Counted from the first letter of the stretch, positions 26,200 through 39,369 are shown. The stretch: 64,000 bases of DNA from Platycnemis pennipes (GCA_933228895.1 OW121848.1:87687470-87751469), one strand, 5' to 3'. Numbers and translations: made by a program. Notes: generated by a model not told the origin, from the sequence alone.

Positions 26200-26400
26200 G
26201 CCTGCATTATTCACGGAACACTGAAAGTGGCCAGATGTAAAATGTATTGCCGTGATTTATTTTATTGCCGCCGTAAATCTCCCTCACTAAAATTCATTTA
26301 ATAAAGTTTTCACTGCACCCAAAAATTAGGGACGACAATCTCTCATTAAAGCATTCATGGTTCCGCTATCATTACGAGCTAAATGCTTCGTCCTTCTCTT
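26200..26400. promoter_or_regulatory. Candidate AT-rich regulatory island
   Basis: Contains ATTTATTTTATTGCCG, AATTCATTTAATAAAG, CTCATTAAAGCATTC and TTACGAGCTAAATG in low-repeat, non-coding sequence. The motif density suggests homeodomain binding. This is inference only. Confidence 0.2.
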
Positions 26401-26699
26401 ATTTCTAAATCTGAATAACAATCATTGCGTCCGAATGACCCCCCGGAGAGAGCTCGTGCACGAAATGTGGATGTGTATTTCCTAGAGCAACGACTACTTT
26501 TTCCGCCAACTCTAACCTTTTTTAAACGCCTCGTCAAGCTTAACTATATCTTCAGGATCAGAGTAGAGAGTCCGCCTTCTTATCTTTTTATGTAGGGCAG
26601 GAATGCGTAAAGTCGTCCGGGTATCAAACTAAGGGTGGGAAGGGGGTTTTCTTTTTTGTTTTTTCCCTTTCGGAGACTATCATCCATCACTTGGCTGCA

Positions 26700-28340
26700 C
26701 TAATTCCTTCACACTCCATTCGCTCCTTCAACCGCTGAAGCCATAAAAGGGGGGTGGCGGCGGCAGCGTGGAGGGAGTTCAGGAATCCTCACCCCCGCCG
26801 GAGCAAATCCCTCGCGCACGCTATTCTTCTTTCCTCGCCCCCCGTCCAGGAGAAGGCTCCCGCCACCCGTCCGCCCTTCGCTGCCATTTCCTACAAACCA
26901 AACACCATTCCACAAGCCCTTCCGATACGGCAGAATTCCACTTTTGGGCGTGGTGGAGTGAGATTGCGAAGGGATTTAGCGTGTGGAATAGCCCCACTGA
27001 ATAGCTTTCTCGGGTTATGGAGGTCTAACATCGTAACAGTACATCACCACTCCCTTCTCCCTCCCTAGCCTTCTGCCCCCCCCTCTCCCCATCCGAGCCC
27101 ACTTCCGTCCACCCTCACCAATCTCTCGCTCCTCAAAGCACCCATCCTCACCTCCCCCACCCCCTCCCTTTCACGCACACACACACACACACACTCTGAA
27201 ACGGATTGACGCTGTCCAAATGTTCCGCAGGGGCTACTGTGGCACTAAACCCCATTCTGACCCCTCTGCCGCCCTGTCTTCCTCTCCTCCACCCTCAACG
27301 ATTCACATATACGTGCGTGCCCCTCCCCCCCGTACTCCCTCCTCGCATGCAGAGGGGCGACGTGTCTTCTTCACATGACTATGTCCCACCCGACCCGAGA
27401 GAGAGAGAACGCACCCAGCATTCACTTGCATGCTTCGTGCCATCTTGGCCAGAAAAATAATTCCCGTCGACTCCGGGGGCATGTGCCCCCTTCACGACCC
27501 ACGACCTCCCGCCTCTCTTTCCCGGAGCGAAAGCGTAACCGGCGCCCGACGTCCCCCGCTCGCATCCTCCCACCTTCCCGACTTCCCTGCCCTCCGACTG
27601 GCCCCTCATGGTCCCGCGGCGGATGCGAGCGCCGGCCGACGGCCTCCGGCCCGACTCACTCCGTCTCCAATCTCCTCCCCGAATCCCCTCGAGGCTTCCC
27701 CATGCTGTACAACGGCAGCGGAGGGGCGCTACACCCCCACACACGCGCTAGCCGTCCCTTGTCTAATCCCCATTCGTCCTCCTCTCCCGCCCTTTGTCCC
27801 GCGAGAATTCGACCCCCAGACATATCTCCGCCGGGCTTGGTCAGTGTCCCCTCCCCTCTCTCTCTCTCTCTCTCTCTCCCACCCTCTCCTCTTCCCAACA
27901 ACCCTTGTGGTCGACCGGCGGATTCCGTGATTTGCATTCCGGTCGCCTGGGAAACTGTGAGCGGGGGAGGAAGGGGGAGAGAAGGAGAAGAGGCGGGCAG
28001 AGTAGCAGAACAGTGGCGGGGAGGAAGTCCCCCTCTGCCCTCGCAGAATCTGCACAAATTACGGCTCTCGCGGCCAGCCACCCGAGCGTTGGAACCTTGT
28101 TTTCGGGACAGAGACGACGGGATTGGCCCAGATACTTAATTCCGGCGTGTGCTGAGGTGTTACAGCGTCCCGATACGCGTGGAAGGAGGCATGTCGTCTC
28201 CCCCTCCCTTCCTTTCGGTTGGCACGGGGTTTCCTCGTTCGGGAAGCGGGATGTTGACGGGCAGAAAGGAAACAACGGGCATCATTCTCCCTTGTCGATG
28301 ACGTGGTGTGTACGTTCCTCCCGGCGCGGCGCTTAATTAC
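26700..28340. other. C/T-rich block with CA and CT microsatellites
   Basis: A CA run lies at 27176-27194 and a CT run at 27856-27878. The 254-codon open frame at 27375-28139 is the longest in the window, but 166-, 180-, 144- and 141-codon frames overlap it on both strands. The product is Pro/Ser/Arg-rich with no domain or signal. I treat it as composition-driven. Confidence 0.65.
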
Positions 28341-29380
28341 TGTGCCCTAGGTCATACTGTCCCTTCCGCGACATCCGCCTTTCGTTTATCCTTGAAAATT
28401 ACTCTCTCGTCGTACCCCTTCATTTTCACGTATGTTTGCTTCGGCGTGTCCTTCGCTGCGGTATATTGTGTTTCTATAATATAATTTCTGTTTGCTTCTG
28501 TATTTAGTCTCTCTGCACTTAGTGATGGATTGCTGATTTCTTTTAGTCTTGAATTATCACCCCATTATTTTTCGGTACAACGACGTTATTCCCACAGCTG
28601 CACGGTTCTATTTTCAGCGGGTCTCCTTTCTTCTATCAAAAGTAGCATCTTTCAGTTTGGAGAATGCTGGGATTTGACTGTTCCTTTTAACATTGTGTAA
28701 ATGTTATCTAATTATAAATACTAGGATAACATGAGCTTAATAATTAACTACATGTGGTATGTGGTAGAGTACTTAAGTACATGTGGAATTTAACACTTCG
28801 AGGCATATCGATCTTCATCTCCATGGATTAAATGTCCATGCACGTCGTCATTGCATGCAATTTGCCTTGTAAGTAAAGTGCAAGCCTATTTGATCAAATT
28901 TTACATAGGTGTGAACATTTCTACAAAGAAATAGTAACTGAATCCAACCAGTTGGGGTTAGCTGATGGTTCTTAAATATAAGGTGTAGGTATTTCGATGC
29001 AGCGGCGTAGGATTCGATTTTTTGTGACTGATACGTTTATTTTTCCCGCCGGTTCTTTTCTTTCCTGCTATCATTAAAGAAAATTTTTATTTCATTCCTT
29101 CCCTTTGCCCTTTCTCGACAGTTCGTTACTATCAACTTCCCCAGTCATAAGCATTGAGAGTGTTTTTGAGTTCCGCAGTCGTGCCTGAGTCAAGGTGAGA
29201 ACCTGTGGTTCGACACGCCCCTTGTGGCCCCTCTCCCGACTGAGGTTTACCCGAGAGAATTAAGAATCCAGATAATCAGTAAGCTTTGTCGAAGTCTGAA
29301 ATGTCTAAACGGCTTCTCTTGTAATGCATTATCATTTCATCTGCAACCTTCATTGGTTAGTTATTAGAAAAGTCTAATAC
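28340..29380. other. Unassigned AT-rich sequence
   Basis: No gene or repeat was recognised apart from a 12-bp palindrome GTACTTAAGTAC at 28769-28780, flanked by two copies of ACATGTGG. Confidence 0.45.
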
Positions 29381-29384
29381 CAAA

Positions 29385-29625
29385 TTCAAAGGTTGCGAAC
29401 TAGCCGCGAAAACTTTATCGGAGTTCCCCGCTGAAATAGCAGAATAGCAAGATTCACAAAGAAAAAAATCATTCGCCTCAATCGATAATTTTCACAGAGA
29501 AAGAGGACGTCTTGGTAGCTCAACTGGTAGAGCACTTGGCCGGAAATCATGGGGTCCGGGTTCTTGTCCGGGTCATGTCGAATGATTTTTTTCTCTGTGA
29601 AATATCTTGCTATTATTCTAAGGCC
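29385..29625 (+). mobile_element. tRNA-like element enclosed in inverted repeats
   Basis: Positions 29503-29573 resemble a tRNA: a near-perfect box A (TAGCTCAACTGGTAGAGCA) and a box B-like GGGTTCTTGTCC, but a mismatched anticodon arm. On the left, 29441-29475 (ending AAAAAAATCATTCG) is complementary to 29579-29619 on the right (starting CGAATGATTTTTTTCTCTG). Upstream, AGCCGCGAAAA and GGAGTT-CCC recur in the related copy at 56743-56930. This looks like a tRNA-derived non-autonomous element with inverted flanks. The ends are approximate, and the minus-strand open frame across it is accidental. Confidence 0.6.
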
Positions 29626-29884
29626 GTCAAAAAGTTCACTATTCCTCGTATCTTTTCGCAACTCCTTGTCACGTGATGCTCCTTTTTCTTCGAGATCCTT
29701 TCCCTTCTCTGTAACTCTCGTATTCCCTTTTTTTATCACTTAACTCCTCGCGTAGCCCTTGACCTCTTTCCTCTTCCTCACTTCATTTTGGATTAAAGTC
29801 TCCATCCCAGTATGCATATGCATGTATATTCTTAGTAGTCTTCCCCTCCGCTCTCGAATCGTCGCCGTAGTTTTCTCGAGTCGA

Positions 29885-29975
29885 GAGTCGGCGTGGAAGT
29901 GCCTGGTGGAGTGGGAGTCGGACTTCGGTGCAGAGTGGGCATCCCGGGTTGAAATTCCATCTCAGCGACACAAAG
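29885..29975 (+). mobile_element. tRNA-derived SINE-like fragment
   Basis: A box A-like TGCCTGGTGGAGTGGG at 29900-29915 and a box B-like CGGGTTGAAATTCC at 29945-29958 have tRNA-like spacing. The intervening region does not give a proper anticodon arm, so it is read as a SINE head. It lies only 300 bp from the inverted-repeat element but is not obviously the same family. Confidence 0.45.
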
Positions 29976-29979
29976 TTTT

Positions 29980-32325
29980 CGGGAAATGATTTACCGCTTA
30001 CGTAACTTCCAGAGCAGCAGTATCATCGCGGCTTATAAGGTTGCCCTCGGCCTCCGGCGTAGAATATGTCTTAATTTAAGATGGGTGCAATCCCTTCCTC
30101 CCAGAGCTCTTTCCGCCTCCTCCTCTCCCACGTCTACCTCTCTCTTCCTTCGTGTCCCATTTAAGGGTATTTTTATGCTCATCTATCGCCGTCGTTGACA
30201 GATGAAAGAGGAACACACATGGTGTTTACTACTGTGGACTCTTAACCTCAAGGAATTTATTTTTATTCCTATCATTGAGAATTTGTGGCTGCAGATTTAG
30301 TGCCGTAATTCTTTCCTTGTGGGGCACGATTCTGATAGTTAATTTTCGTCTCTAGCCGAGAGCATTTTTCGGCTGATTATGGAATGTCTATTCATTGTAA
30401 GCATCCTACGCAAGTAATAAATGTACGTTTGTTCGTCAGCATTCATGCAGTCTTTCGTCACGACCGCTTTAAGCCCATTCTCGATAAAGATTTAGTTCGT
30501 TAAATGGATGATCTTATATTTCTTAGCACTTGTTTACAATAGAAATCGTCAATCAAATCCAAATCAAACACTTGAAAAGAGATCTTTTCATGTTTTTTGT
30601 GCGTCTTAATCTTGCCGATCCCCTCCCTGCCCTCGGCAGTGAAATCCTAGTATAAAAACCGAAACCTGTCGAGGAGATCATTCCATCATCTTCTCTCGCG
30701 TTTCACAATGAAAAAATATGAAGGAAATTTAAAGAATTCCCACAACAACGCGTCGTAAATCCCAGAGACAGAAATGTCCCTCACTCGAATGAATTATTTA
30801 CATCCCTTTTACTATGCTTTTTGCTCGCTCTCACCGCGATCCGACCAGGTCTGATGTCCTCCCTCCCGAATTCCCCTCTTGCCTGACTTTCTCTCTCTCT
30901 ATTTCCCTCCTTTTCTCTCTTGTTCGTGCCCTTCATATCTCCGCCTCTCCACCACGGGAAATAAAAAGACTCCGCCGGTCCCACTTAAAAAGGACCCAGC
31001 ATGGCATGTAATAACCACAGGCATTCTTTCGGCCAGCCGGGGAATGAGTAGGCACGTTCTTTTTTTACCCGCTCTTTGCCTCCTTTTTTCCTCGCGCAAA
31101 TTTCGTCCTCACATGCTGCCGGACGAACCGAGGAGGAAGAGAGAGAGAGAGGCGGCGATGGGAAGGAGGGAGGTAGCAAGCAAAGAGGGCCTTCCGACGC
31201 CACCGGATCCACTTCGAGGTAAAATAGCGTGCGAAGGGGACGGGCGAAATAAAGGATTTTCTGGTCGCAAAGTTAGGTGCTCCGGTAACGGCTGAATTCG
31301 CTTCAAAAAATCTTCCTCCCGAGGCAAAAAGCACGAAAACCATTTCACACCAAGCGGACATTTTTAATGCCTTATTTTTATCGTTCAATCGAGCCCCCTG
31401 CCTCCCCGTCTTCTTTTCTCTCCCGCTCTTCCCTATCTCTCCCTCGACCGACCTCTTCTCTTTTTACTCCCGAGCACTCCACCGCCTCCTCAACAAGATC
31501 GCACTGCGGTCGCTGCCGCCATTAACTTTTGGCTCGTTAATTCCCAACGATAGGTAATCGGAACTGTTTAATTGTGCTCGTTGGGAAATTGAAGTTTAGT
31601 CCGTTCGGGAAAGTACGGGGTTCCTTCGAAATTGCGGAGAAAGATGTCCGTTTTTTTTTAGCTCCTTGTTCCACTTTGTCTTCCCTTTTTACCCCTTATT
31701 TATAATAAATTATTAAGCAGGCATGTAAAAAAATTGCTGTTGGGAGTTCGCGCCACTGATCGTCGGAGTACTCTTCTAAAGAAGCGTTTGCCGTCAAATT
31801 TTGCGAGTAAATTTAATTTTAGCTCATCATATTTTCAAAAGGCCCGTCACAAGGCTTTTTTTATCATGCGCGTTGAGATCTCTGGAGCGAAATTTTGACC
31901 GACATGAATGGGATTTGTTCTGTAATCATTCTCCGAATATGGGCGTGTGCCATCCGCGTATTTACGTAAAATTGGTTTACGCGCACAGTTATTCAAACTG
32001 ACAAGTACAATGAATACCGGTTTAACCTTTTTATCCATTTGGGATGCGCCGCAGCTTTTGTAATCACATAAAAAAATGCCTCCACTTTTTTTTCTTTTCG
32101 GTTTTTGTTGCAGATGGATCCTCTGAAGAGACTAATACGAATTGATTTTTTCGTTGTCGCCTAAATGTCAGAAATTACTCCCAGCACTTCTTCAAAGTTT
32201 GCATATTTTATAAATAAAACTGTAATTTATTAGCATATTATTGTGGCGTGAACGTATGCTTTTAAGGAACCTGCCATCAAATCCTTCCTACCTTCAAACG
32301 TTAGGTCGTTCATACTCTGGCATTT
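29980..32325. other. Unassigned sequence
   Basis: No supported gene. A C/T- and G/A-skewed patch with short GA repeats occurs at 30860-31210. A spaced inverted repeat at 31541-31587 is described under findings. Confidence 0.45.
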
Positions 32326-32329
32326 ATTT

Positions 32330-32525
32330 TCGATCATCAATCATCATCAGCCGCCATCAATCCCAGGATTGGTTTGACGCCACTCTCCTCTCGAATCTAC
32401 TGGCTGGTAACCATTATGCTTCCTCATATATCTTCTCTTACATGTCAGTCACTATCTCTTCCATGTATCTCATCCTAAGTCGTTCTTTCTACCACTTCTC
32501 GTCCACTTTTCCAAAAATCACTGCC
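32330..32525 (-). mobile_element. Truncated 3' end of RTE-like LINE
   Basis: The segment around CATCATCAGCCGCCATCAAT and GATTGGTTTGACGCCACTCT matches, with divergence, the 3' region of the LINE at 42995-43930 (CATCATCAGTCTACAATCCT, GATTGGTTTAACGCGCTCTC). Both continue with a similar C/T-rich stretch and a TATCTCAT word. It is read as a 5'-truncated relative on the minus strand. Coding similarity beyond the 3' region is too weak to trace. Confidence 0.55.
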
Positions 32526-32529
32526 ATCT

Positions 32530-35500
32530 GTGAGCTACCGCAGCTCAAAGTACTCGCGAAAATGTTATTCCTTCTCCATTTCAGTGTTTTATTAGAGTTA
32601 TCTTTTATTTTCTCCCTTTCTCTTTGTGAAAATATTCGTTCATTATTCGACCCGGCCATTGGATTTTCATAATTCTCTCCCACGAATCTATCCTTCCTTA
32701 ACATTCTTTTTCTGTCCCCTTCTTTTCCTTTTGATGGCTATGCTATTCTCATCCCTCAATTGTTTACAAACAGCCAGTCTTCCAGTCTCGGCAATATTTT
32801 TTGAAGCATCAAGGACTTATCCTGGTAAAAGGATTCTTCCTGGATATTGTAGTCGAATTTGAGTAACTGTCTGGCATAGATTGTTCGCACATTTACATAT
32901 TATCAAGTAACATAATTTGCTCTCTTTTGGATAATGTCAACAACAAATTCTGCAATAATTTCAACGTTACGCTGAAATTTCTAACGGAGATTTCTATACA
33001 TGTGCCATTGACATTATCGTATTTTAGGTCCCCTTGTCAGCGTTTATCATTTCTATTTTGTTTCCTCTGTTTTCCGTTGGAAACGATTTTTGTATCTTTT
33101 TGCTTGGTACTCAAAGGAAAGCATTTCAATGAGTTTGTGGTTAACAAGGAAATTACATGCATTTACCAGTTAGCTACTTGAAATTTTTCTTTTTCGTGTT
33201 TAACTTGAAACTTTTCAAGAGAAATAATACGTTTGAACTCGCTTTATTCTTGGGCAAACACGATGTTAATTTTAAAAAATTCACGAATCGATAATGAAAA
33301 GAATATTGTACTCCTTAGATAGTGAATTACCTTGTGTGCTTCTTTTTATTCCGTATGCTGTTTGGTGTCTTAATTGGAAACAGTTTTTTTTTCTATTTTT
33401 AGTTAAATTACTCCATTTTTTAAGTTACTTGGAAATCTGTGCAGCCTTAGCCTCAATTATGAAATGGAAGCTATTAATCATTGCAGGTTAAGCATCAAAC
33501 TACCTAAATGTCGAAAGAATTTTTCGCGATTCACTTCAGATAAGAAAGTTCAATTCACTTAAATGTCCTTGCTTAATCTTGAATATGAGACTAATCAATC
33601 TCCAGCGGAAAGTCGTGCATGAATAAAAGATTGCTGTGTACCTGACCCTCTTCGATAAGTGCCGTGATTGACAGAACTGGCAAAAAATAATATGGAGGAA
33701 AGGTAATATGTATACCTTGATAAATCCTCTCTTTATATTTTTTCTTCCTCCACAGAAAATCTCATTACTCCGGCGAACTTTGGAGGAAATCCAATACCTT
33801 AAGGTCTTTGCCCACGTAATCCCCTATTCCCTATTTATGGAGGAATGGAAAACTGCATTAAATGGATTAATTTCCTACGCAATCCCCTTATCTAGAGCAA
33901 ATAATTCTTTTCGCTGTTTTTGTTTCCCGTTCGAACCGAGGAGAGAAACCCTTGTTTTTGTTCCGTTATCGGGACGGGAAAGTCACAGGAGGTGGGGTCG
34001 GGAAGGGGGAATGAGAGGGCCGGCCGGACGGCGGGCGCATGCCCATTGCCCACCCCTGGAGAGCTGGACGGCGGAGATAATGGTTTGGTTGGCACTGTCA
34101 AGGTTTAATAGAGGGTGAGAGTGGCGGGAAAATGCCGCGCCGTAAGGAATTGTCGGGAGGGGCCAAGAAGGAAGTGTTTGCGGAGATTAAGGAGATTTTG
34201 TTGAATGGAAGGAGCAGCTCCGAAGCAGTGTGTAATTTCAGCGCTGATAGGGTTACGGAGCGTTGGGTGTTATGGCTGTGTTTTTAAGGACGTTACCCGG
34301 CCAAGTTCTCGGTGAGGGGAGGCGGAAAGAAAAATAAAAGAATGGGAGGGAGTGCTGCGGAAAGTCGTGGGGATCGATTTTTTTCCTCTTATCTTTTCGT
34401 TCGGCCGGAGAAACTTTTTGTCGGAGACACTTTTGCAAGTGGTCGTGCGTTGTCACTTCCCGAATACGGGGACGGAGCAGTAAATATTAAAAAGAATAAC
34501 GGCGAGCCGGTTACTGCGATCAGATATCCCCTCTTAAAATTTGTCATTATTCCAAGTCCACGGGGTGAGCGGTCATTATCTCGCTGGAGATTAGAGGTTA
34601 TTGATCTGCTGCTGACTTCCTAAGGTGTTATTACGCTCGAATTCACGAAATTCCGACTGAAATATTTTGCTCTTTCTCTCGCTCTCTAAACATTCGAGAA
34701 ACTGGAATTGGTAGAGCGGAGGAGCGTGGTTGTTTGATCCATAGGTAATTTCCGGCTATAAGAGGTCTAACCATGAATTTGTCTTGTCTCTATTGTGCGG
34801 CAAATACGCGTGTGGTGCATTATTGTTTATGGTAGGCATCTGTGTGTCCTCACTTTCCGCCATTCGTGATGAGGGTCCCTGGACTGGCTCTTCTGCTTCG
34901 ATGACCGTTTCACGCATCGATTAGCAAGGCTGAATATTAAATTTCCACCCATAGTGACAAAACAGTGGTGGTTATTCTTAATTTTCCAATGCTCAAAGTG
35001 AATTTTTAATGGCTACAGTTTTTCGTCGTGCTTGCAGATAAATGGATGCATTCAGCTCTTTTTATTTTAGGAAAACCTCGGTCATTAATAGCAAAATTTT
35101 CTCGTTGCATTACTGCATGTATCCCGTGCTAGTTTGTGTCATATAATATTACCCATGCGCGTATGATGTGTGACTACTTTGGGAATGCGTGGTGAAAAAA
35201 TAAACTTGGAATTTGAAACAGCAATCTCCATAACTCCATGAGATCTCAGGGAATTTAACGCTACGTTTTGTCTCCTCCTCGAGTGATCTTGGAAAGAGAG
35301 CAAGCATGAAGCTTTATTCCTCGCCTATGCTTTCGCATGCCCAAGCAAGCCTCCAAGAGCACCAGAGTCACTCACTGCCTCCAAGGAGTAAAAAAAATAA
35401 GGGAGTTTCCTACCCTGTCTGCAAGCGCTGCGCAAATTGTTTTGACGTTTGCGTCCTGTCTCGAGGAAGGCTTCGCAGGGGGCATAATGCGAAAATAACG

Positions 35501-38500
35501 GCTTCCGGCTGTATGGCGCTCCAAGAAGTTGCGCGTTCAGAAGACCATGTTATGTTTTGCGTAAGTCGTCACCCTTGTTTTCTTCCGGAACGTAATTTAG
35601 ATCTTGCGTGAAGGAAGTAGTCTCTAAAGAAGACAGTTGTGGAAGACCCTTGGAGTCTGAACTGTTACGCGTATCCAACCTCCTTGTCCTAGCTTATTGT
35701 TAGTGTCAAACGGTTCCGTCCGCTTCCTTTGTTCGTGTGACCTGCTCATAAAGAGAATTTTGCCACACTTCCTCTCAGTGTAGATGATACCCCTGTCTCG
35801 TTACCGCTTGTATTATTCTGAGTTGCGTTTATCTTTGAATCCTCGTTTTCCTACATATTCCCCTACTTTTAAGCTTTCCAGTTGGTTAATTCCACCTAAT
35901 AGTGCAGTGCCTATGACAACCAGAACTTGCTTATTTTTCTAGCATTATAGCACTTATTCAAGTATTAAAATATTAATTAATTTGCGTGGTATAGTTGACA
36001 AAAATATTCATTCATAGAATTTAATGAGGAATGAGAATGAATAATAATAACCATATAAACCTCTTTCTATCTTTTCTCGCCATATTGATTGGGTCGCAAT
36101 TGGTATCTGATTAAAATCAAATTCTCGATATTTTAAATAACTGTCTTAAATTTCCCTTTACGTACTCCACTGTACTTTTGACACTGCTACTGATTGTTTA
36201 GCGTTGGTGGCAGAGAGTATTTAACGTGGTTTTATGGGCGATTGGCGGGTAATGTAGATTGTGTTCCTAGTCCTCTCGAATCCTTGGAGCATTAATCTTG
36301 ATTCTGGGGTGATTTTTTCTGGTTTTGGTATCCGGCGATTTGATCGTTCTCCCGCTAGGCCTGCATTTTCTGGTATTTCTCTTTCTCCTGGCTGTCTTAA
36401 TCGAGGTCGTCATTGAGCCCTTTATCTCTTTCCCCTCCCCACCTTCCCTACTTCCTCCCTCCCCACTCTTCCTCTCCCTCATTGTATTTCGATCGAAGTA
36501 CGAGCACGAATATTTCATCATCGTCTGCCACAGCGGCGGCACCGACGCACGGGCATGTTGGCCGCTTTTCCTTACGTTTTCCAAGCGCAGCCTCTTTCTC
36601 TTCCCTTTGTTTTTTTTATTACTTTCCCGAGCCCAGTGTCCAGCGAAGGCATTTCGTCCCCCCTCTGGAATTTCCGGCGACAGAAGAATGTTCTTTGTTT
36701 CCGAAATGTCGGCAGATCGTGTTTTCCTCCCGATAAATTCTGGCGAAGTCTTCTTTCTCCATCTCATTTCTTTGCCAGATAAAATGGACCGACGGGGATA
36801 GGAAAAAATAGGATATCAACCTTTTCCGGATCATGTCCCGAATCTAAACAGCAGTGGTGAGGCAGTCGTATGGGGTGCAATCATTCACGTATTTTTTTAT
36901 GCTCGCGGAATATTTTAACCCTTGTCAGTTGTGTGAATTTAAATGCAACTATTTGTTCAGAGCTACAGTTGAAGTTTCTTTTCGTTGTAGTAGCTTTTTT
37001 CAAAGGGACTTTTTAAATTTCGAACCGTTTAGTAGCTAAATTAGATTTTATATGTTATTCGAAGCGGAATATGATTGTTTTCCATCGGATCTTGCTCCAT
37101 GTTAAGTGAGATAGCGTAGTAATGCCATTCGTGCTTGTACCCACTGAGGCATTATTAAAATACATTCTCAAGAGCATACATTTTTGATTCTTGTTGTGAT
37201 CTTGTTAAGTAGGTCCCATCCCATGGTGTGGAGAATCTAGTGCATTATTCATCATTTAAAAAAATGTCGACGTTTAGGTGACGTGAGCTGCACTCGCAGA
37301 TTTTGAAGCTCGCGGAGCACGGTATTCTGTTATGTAAGGTGGTGTGGTTGCATCACGACGAGTCGCTTATAGCAGTCGTAAAGAGGAGCTTGGAGGGCGA
37401 GAATATGAGCCGACCTGGAGGAGATGGAGAAGGCGCTGAGGGAAAACATCACCCTCGGAATTAATCCTCCGTGCGTTAGAGAACTGGAGGAGAGAGCCTT
37501 TAAAACGTCACTTCTGTAGGTGTCTCGCGGTTTTTCCTCTCCCCCTTTCGCACTCCAAGGGCCTACCACTAAAAGCTGATGGAAATATTTCTCCCTCCCC
37601 GTCGGGAGAAGGCCCCTTTTTCTGTAAGCCCGTGCTCCCCAGCGGGAAGCGAGCGTGGTCGGTGGCCGTTGGTCGTATTTGTGCTGCAAGACGGGTCTTG
37701 CTCGTTAATTTTACCTCTCTTGATTTTTAATTAGGCTGAATCCCATGGGTGGGGGGAGTGTGAAAAAGGAGCGGAGGATGTGAAAGGGGATGAGTACGGT
37801 GGGTTGGGGTGAAAGGGCAATTTTATCCCCCTTCTCCCCGCGTCATAGGATTTGGAGGATTTCTTGATATTAATTGAGAAGAGAGGCCCGACAAAATGAG
37901 CTGGGTGGCGGAAGGCGTTGTTGCCAAGAGGTGTTTCATGTCCATGGGAGCGGGAAATCTACCGACTCCCACTAACGCTGACGCGATGACTTCCTTCCCT
38001 TCCTGCTTTAGGTATAATTCCTCTTTGAGGAAGTTTTGGTCGATTTTCCGATGAATTCCGGACTTTGTGTGTCAGGTATTTTCATTTTCGTCGCCTGAAT
38101 TTCGGATCGCTTTATTTTTTTGCCGCTGGCCAGGAGCTGTCCAAATGAAAACGAATGTGCTTCTCGTCCTTTTACGTGTTCAGCGTGTTGCAGATCGAAA
38201 TATGAATTTGAGTGTGTTTTTCCCTACCTGTCTCGATTTTAGTGTTTAGCTTGGGATACTCTTTCTTCTCAAAATCGTGTTTTTGGTACCCATAGCTTTT
38301 CACCCATATTGAAATTTGTCTTCATCAATATAATTTCCATGACAGCTTTTTCAAAGATGGCACCGGATACTACATGATCCAATGGTATCGTTGGATCCGA
38401 AGGAATTTTTGTTTTTTTAAACGTTTTCCGAGAATTAAGTCTAAAAAACATATTTAGTCTGAATTATCAAATATGGGATGAGGAATTATCAATGATGAGG

Positions 38501-38770
38501 GCCCTACTCTATACTCACACCAATTCTATTTGTTATTTGTTAAGTTAAGAATACATGAGTTTTTTCTGTTGTATCAAATAGTATGGTTGGTGTATAACTC
38601 CATTTGCCTTTTTTACATAAATACATTTGTTATGTTATGAAATGGGAAGACATTATATAGGTATAGATATTAAATAAAAAAGTTTTCCTTTTTTGTAATT
38701 ATCGATGTGCCTGCAAACTGTATCATTATTATTGTTTTTGTTCTTATGTATATTTTCTGAACAATAAATG
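32530..38770. other. Unassigned intronic or intergenic sequence
   Basis: About 6 kb without a supported gene. A 166-codon minus-strand frame at 36267-36767 and a 158-codon plus-strand frame at 36325-36801 overlap each other in a pyrimidine-rich patch and carry no domain. The stretch 38460-38770 is AT-rich and ends in AATAAATG just before a TATC microsatellite. It could be the tail of an old retroelement, but no body was identified. Confidence 0.45.
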
Positions 38771-38775
38771 TTTTT

Positions 38776-38799
38776 CTATCTATATATCTATCTATCTAT
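38776..38799. repeat. TATC-type microsatellite
   Basis: CTAT/TATC units with one TA interruption, about 24 bases. Confidence 0.85.
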
Positions 38800-39282
38800 T
38801 TTAGGTTTAGCTTGATTTAATGTTTGGCTTGGGCATAAGATGTTTTTGTAAGAATTATTTTATTCCAAATGTTCTTGTATGACCTTAAATTGGACGATAT
38901 GCGAGAATTCCTCTTCGTGTGGAGCGTAGGTCAAGGCCGACACCTGGTCTCTCTCTCTCTCTCTCCATATCCCCACTCTTAAATTTCTTCTTGCCTAATT
39001 AAAGTCTTTCTCCTATGGCGCAAATTACCTCAGCAGCCGTGCTCCGCCCAAGATAACTACCACTAAAGTAGATGGCTGCGCTGGATATGGCGTGTGGGAA
39101 GAATTATTAATATCTTGGCAACGCTTATGGAATTTTATGGAACTCATCTAATGCGGGGGAAGAGTTGGCCTGTGGCGTTTTGAAGCGTGTTTGGGGAGCA
39201 ATGAGTCCTAGCTCGTAAATATCGTTCTCTGACTTATGTTAGTCGTCTACAGATACGTCTGATTGAAACAAGGCCAAATTCA

Positions 39283-39365
39283 TTGACGGCCGGATAGACA
39301 GGCCATAGACAAGCCGGCCTGGTAAAAGGAAGGTCACGGGTTTGAATCCGGGTACGGATGGTGTC
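39283..39365 (+). mobile_element. tRNA-derived SINE-like fragment
   Basis: A strong box B-like word, CGGGTTTGAATCCGGG, lies at 39338-39353, with a weak box A-like segment upstream (CGGCCGGATAGACAGGCC). TGTCAATTTTAAGAAC follows as the start of a non-tRNA body. The acceptor and anticodon arms do not pair well, so it is not called a tRNA gene. Confidence 0.45.
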
Positions 39366-39369
39366 AATT

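Noticed and set aside
27375..28139. A 254-codon open frame, the longest in the window
   Set aside because: Frames of 141-180 codons overlap it on both strands, the product is Pro/Ser/Arg-rich without domains, and the strong C/T bias removes stop codons by chance.
29503..29573. A functional tRNA gene
   Set aside because: Box A is excellent, but the anticodon stem is mismatched, box B is altered, and the segment is embedded in a repeat with other copies.
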